From NCBI GenBank assembly GCA_041485885.1, contig JBGPKL010000013.1, positions 3,408 to 67,407 on the forward strand: 64,000 nucleotides of DNA, given 5' to 3'. A program made the translations under genes and the position numbers. Below the pieces are notes generated by a model, which worked only from the letters and a program-made list of their open reading frames with translations, ran no database searches and was not told the origin of the DNA. Below are positions 62,548-64,000 of the stretch, one piece after another (within the stretch, counting starts at the first letter, position 1; every line of letters begins with the position of its first letter). This stretch comes from JACQFZ01 sp041485885. Its GTDB lineage: Bacteria; Pseudomonadota; Gammaproteobacteria; Acidiferrobacterales; Sulfurifustaceae.

Positions 62548-63570
62548 ATGTTATTCCCGACGACGATTGCGGGTAGTCTGCCGAAGCCCGCTTGGCTCGC
62601 CGAGACGCAGCGCCTGTGGCCGACGTGGAAACTCGCGGGCGATGCACTTGCCGAGGCGAAGCGCGACGCGACGCTCGTCTGGATCAAGGCGCAAGAAGAC
62701 GCCGGCATCGACATCGTCTGCGACGGCGAGCAATCACGCCAGCATTTCGTCCACGGGTTTCTCGAAGCGGTCGAGGGTATCGACTTCGCGCGCCGTGTCG
62801 AAATGGGCATACGCAATGACCGGTACAAGGCGATGGTTCCGACCGTCGTCGCGCCGCTGCGATTGAAAGGGCGCGTGCACGAGACGGAAGCGCGCCTCGC
62901 CCGCGCTCACACCAAACGCAAGCTCAAATTTACGTTGCCGGGTCCGATGACGATCGTCGACACGATCGCCGACACGCATTATGGCGACAAGGTGCGCATG
63001 GCCATGGCGTTCGCCGCGCTCTTGAACGAAGAGGCGCGTGCCCTCGAAGCCGACGGCGTCGACGTGATCCAGTTCGACGAGCCCGCGTTCAATGTCTACG
63101 CCGACGACGTCAACGCCTGGGGCATCGAGGCGCTGGAGCGGGCGGCGGCGGGGTTGACGTGCAAGACCGGCGTGCATGTGTGTTACGGCTACGGCATCAA
63201 AGCGAACATGGACTGGAAGAACACGCTCGGGAGCGAGTGGCGCCAGTACGAAGCGATCTTTCCGGCGATCGCGAAAAGTAAAATCGACCAAGTATCGATC
63301 GAGTGCGCGAACTCGCGCGTGCCGATTCGCTTGATCGAATTACTGCAAGGCAAGGACGTGCTGGTCGGTGTCATCGACGTCGCTTCCGATCGCGTCGAGA
63401 CGCCCGAGCAAGTGGCAAGCGTGATCGAGCAAGCGATGCAGCACGTACTGAAGGAGCGCATCTATGCGTGCACCAACTGCGGGATGGCGCCGATGGACCG
63501 ATCGATCGCTTTGCGAAAGCTTGAAGCGCTCGGTGCGGGCGCGGCGCTCGCGCGGGAACGTTACGGTTGA
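62548..63570 (+). CDS. MetE-core (cobalamin-independent methionine synthase-like) methyltransferase
   Basis: 340 residues. LFPTTIAGSLPKPAWLAE is the MetE C-domain start; CDGEQSRQHF, LPGPMTIVDTIADTHYGD and VIQFDEPAFNVYADDV follow. Zinc ligands are visible as VHVCYGYG (His, Cys), the Glu of VSIECANSR and CTNCGMAPM (Cys). About half the length of full MetE: single-barrel core forms exist and may use other methyl donors. Starts 17 bp after the ABC ATPase on the same strand, so the imported solute and this enzyme may share a pathway (inference). The open frame extends 150 bp upstream inside the ATPase gene. Confidence 0.86.
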   Translation: MLFPTTIAGSLPKPAWLAETQRLWPTWKLAGDALAEAKRDATLVWIKAQEDAGIDIVCDGEQSRQHFVHGFLEAVEGIDFARRVEMGIRNDRYKAMVPTVVAPLRLKGRVHETEARLARAHTKRKLKFTLPGPMTIVDTIADTHYGDKVRMAMAFAALLNEEARALEADGVDVIQFDEPAFNVYADDVNAWGIEALERAAAGLTCKTGVHVCYGYGIKANMDWKNTLGSEWRQYEAIFPAIAKSKIDQVSIECANSRVPIRLIELLQGKDVLVGVIDVASDRVETPEQVASVIEQAMQHVLKERIYACTNCGMAPMDRSIALRKLEALGAGAALARERYG

Positions 63571-63582
63571 ATATACCGTTCC

Positions 63583-63750
63583 CCTTCCCTTGCGGGAGAG
63601 GTCGCTCCTGCGCGTGCCGTTCCGCGCGCGCCCTGCGCGCCCGCGACATTGACACATCCCTGTGTGGAACCTGCGTCCGCGACATTCGTGCGTCGTGGGT
63701 AAAGCTTCCAATCTCCTCTCCCCTTGCGGGAGAGGGGTCGGGGTGAGGAG
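63583..63750. repeat. REP-like elements after the methyltransferase gene
   Basis: Partial element CCTTCCCTTGCGGGAGAGG near 63583-63601 and a fuller copy at 63715-63750 (CCTCTCCC-loop-GGGAGAGG, then GTCGGGGTGAGGAG), sister to 15083-15115. Typical 3' intergenic placement. Confidence 0.7.
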
Positions 63751-63790
63751 TATCGTTTACATCGCGGCTGCCGCCGCGATTCATCTGTAG

Positions 63791-63859
63791 TTGATTCGCG
63801 CGTTCCGCGCGAATCAATCGATTAATAAATTGTAATTGCGGTTCGGGAACCGCAATTAC
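63791..63859. repeat. Two perfect hairpins in tandem
   Basis: TTGATTCGCGCG-TTC-CGCGCGAATCAA (63791-63817; 12-bp stem) and GTAATTGCGGTTC-GG-GAACCGCAATTAC (63832-63859; 13-bp stem), 14 bp apart. The stems are unrelated to each other. Not followed by long T-runs. Could be protein-binding or RNA-structural elements; not recognised. Confidence 0.6.
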
Positions 63860-63968
63860 TATTTATGGGTCATCGCGTACTCGTGTGGGTAAAAACAGAG
63901 CGTGAACCTCGCTTCTGTCCTGTAATTCCCGGCGTAGAACGCATTTGACGTATCGCGGAGATTCGCCA

Positions 63969-64000
63969 TGATGCTCCGATGCCTACTCTCAAACGTAAAC
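63969..64000 (+). CDS. Possible 5' end of a gene running out of the window
   Basis: An ATG follows CGGAG at 8-nt spacing and stays open to the window edge, but only 10 codons are visible, so this is a guess. Another ATG in a different frame lies at 63981. Confidence 0.2.

Noticed and set aside
15083..63859. CRISPR array
   Set aside because: The repeats are dispersed REP-type palindromes, not regularly spaced direct repeats with unique spacers, and no cas genes are present.

Overview
The window is GC-rich and gene-dense. It carries a full bacterial beta-oxidation operon, TRAP and ABC uptake systems, a GntR/MocR regulator, a cyanate operon and dispersed REP-type palindromes. Together these suggest a metabolically versatile proteobacterium, most likely a betaproteobacterium related to environmental Burkholderiales. 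That placement is inferred from gene content, not from a marker gene. No rRNA, tRNA, CRISPR array, insertion sequence or prophage was seen.

Layout. 1-8.3 kb: a leftward fatty-acid beta-oxidation operon (fadB, fadA, acyl-CoA dehydrogenase, fadD, small unknown protein) facing a TetR regulator; two near-identical palindromes in the shared intergenic region look like its operators. 8.3-10.4 kb: a palindrome-rich non-coding stretch ending in a strong hairpin, a small unknown protein and a secreted, C-terminally membrane-anchored unknown. 10.5-12.3 kb: an AT-richer type II restriction-modification pair (beta-class methyltransferase with an N-terminal HARE-HTH-like domain; PD-(D/E)XK nuclease) whose genes overlap tail to tail. 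12.4-16.9 kb: a CHASE2-Ser/Thr kinase, then a thioredoxin-like / TPM / LemA envelope operon. 17-23.4 kb: XRE regulator, alpha/beta hydrolase, MDR oxidoreductase, FlK-like thioesterase, small membrane protein, AhpD/CMD protein and an SDR.

23.5-34.6 kb: the most striking region. A surface-glycan cluster (flippase, glycosyltransferase, FkbM methyltransferase, GMC oxidoreductase with a small Tat-like partner, AlgI-type MBOAT acyltransferase with an SGNH-like partner) lies between two direct copies of an [SDR - cytochrome c/copper monooxygenase] gene pair. The left copy keeps the intact SDR and a broken monooxygenase start; the right copy keeps a broken SDR end and the intact monooxygenase. This is the footprint expected of integration by single crossover between shared sequences, followed by decay of the redundant parts.

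34.9-42.4 kb: metallo-beta-lactamase-fold hydrolase with a clear terminator, aromatic aminotransferase, unknown secreted protein, hydrolase, GST, MocR regulator divergent from a GNAT, and a frameshifted PNPOx-like gene. 42.9-47.2 kb: DJ-1/PfpI protein and a cyanate uptake and degradation operon (binding protein, permease, ATPase, cyanase) in which the ATPase has lost its Walker B segment while cyanase is intact. 47.2-56.6 kb: a 976-residue FAD/Fe-S 2-hydroxyacid dehydrogenase divergent from a glyoxylate-type aminotransferase, a TRAP transporter and a feruloyl-CoA-synthase-like ligase. 56.9-63.6 kb: a complete dipeptide/oligopeptide-type ABC transporter followed by a MetE-core methyltransferase. 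The right end holds REP elements and two perfect palindromes.

Protein-family calls rest on motifs read by eye. Starts were chosen from Shine-Dalgarno sequences and expected N-termini.
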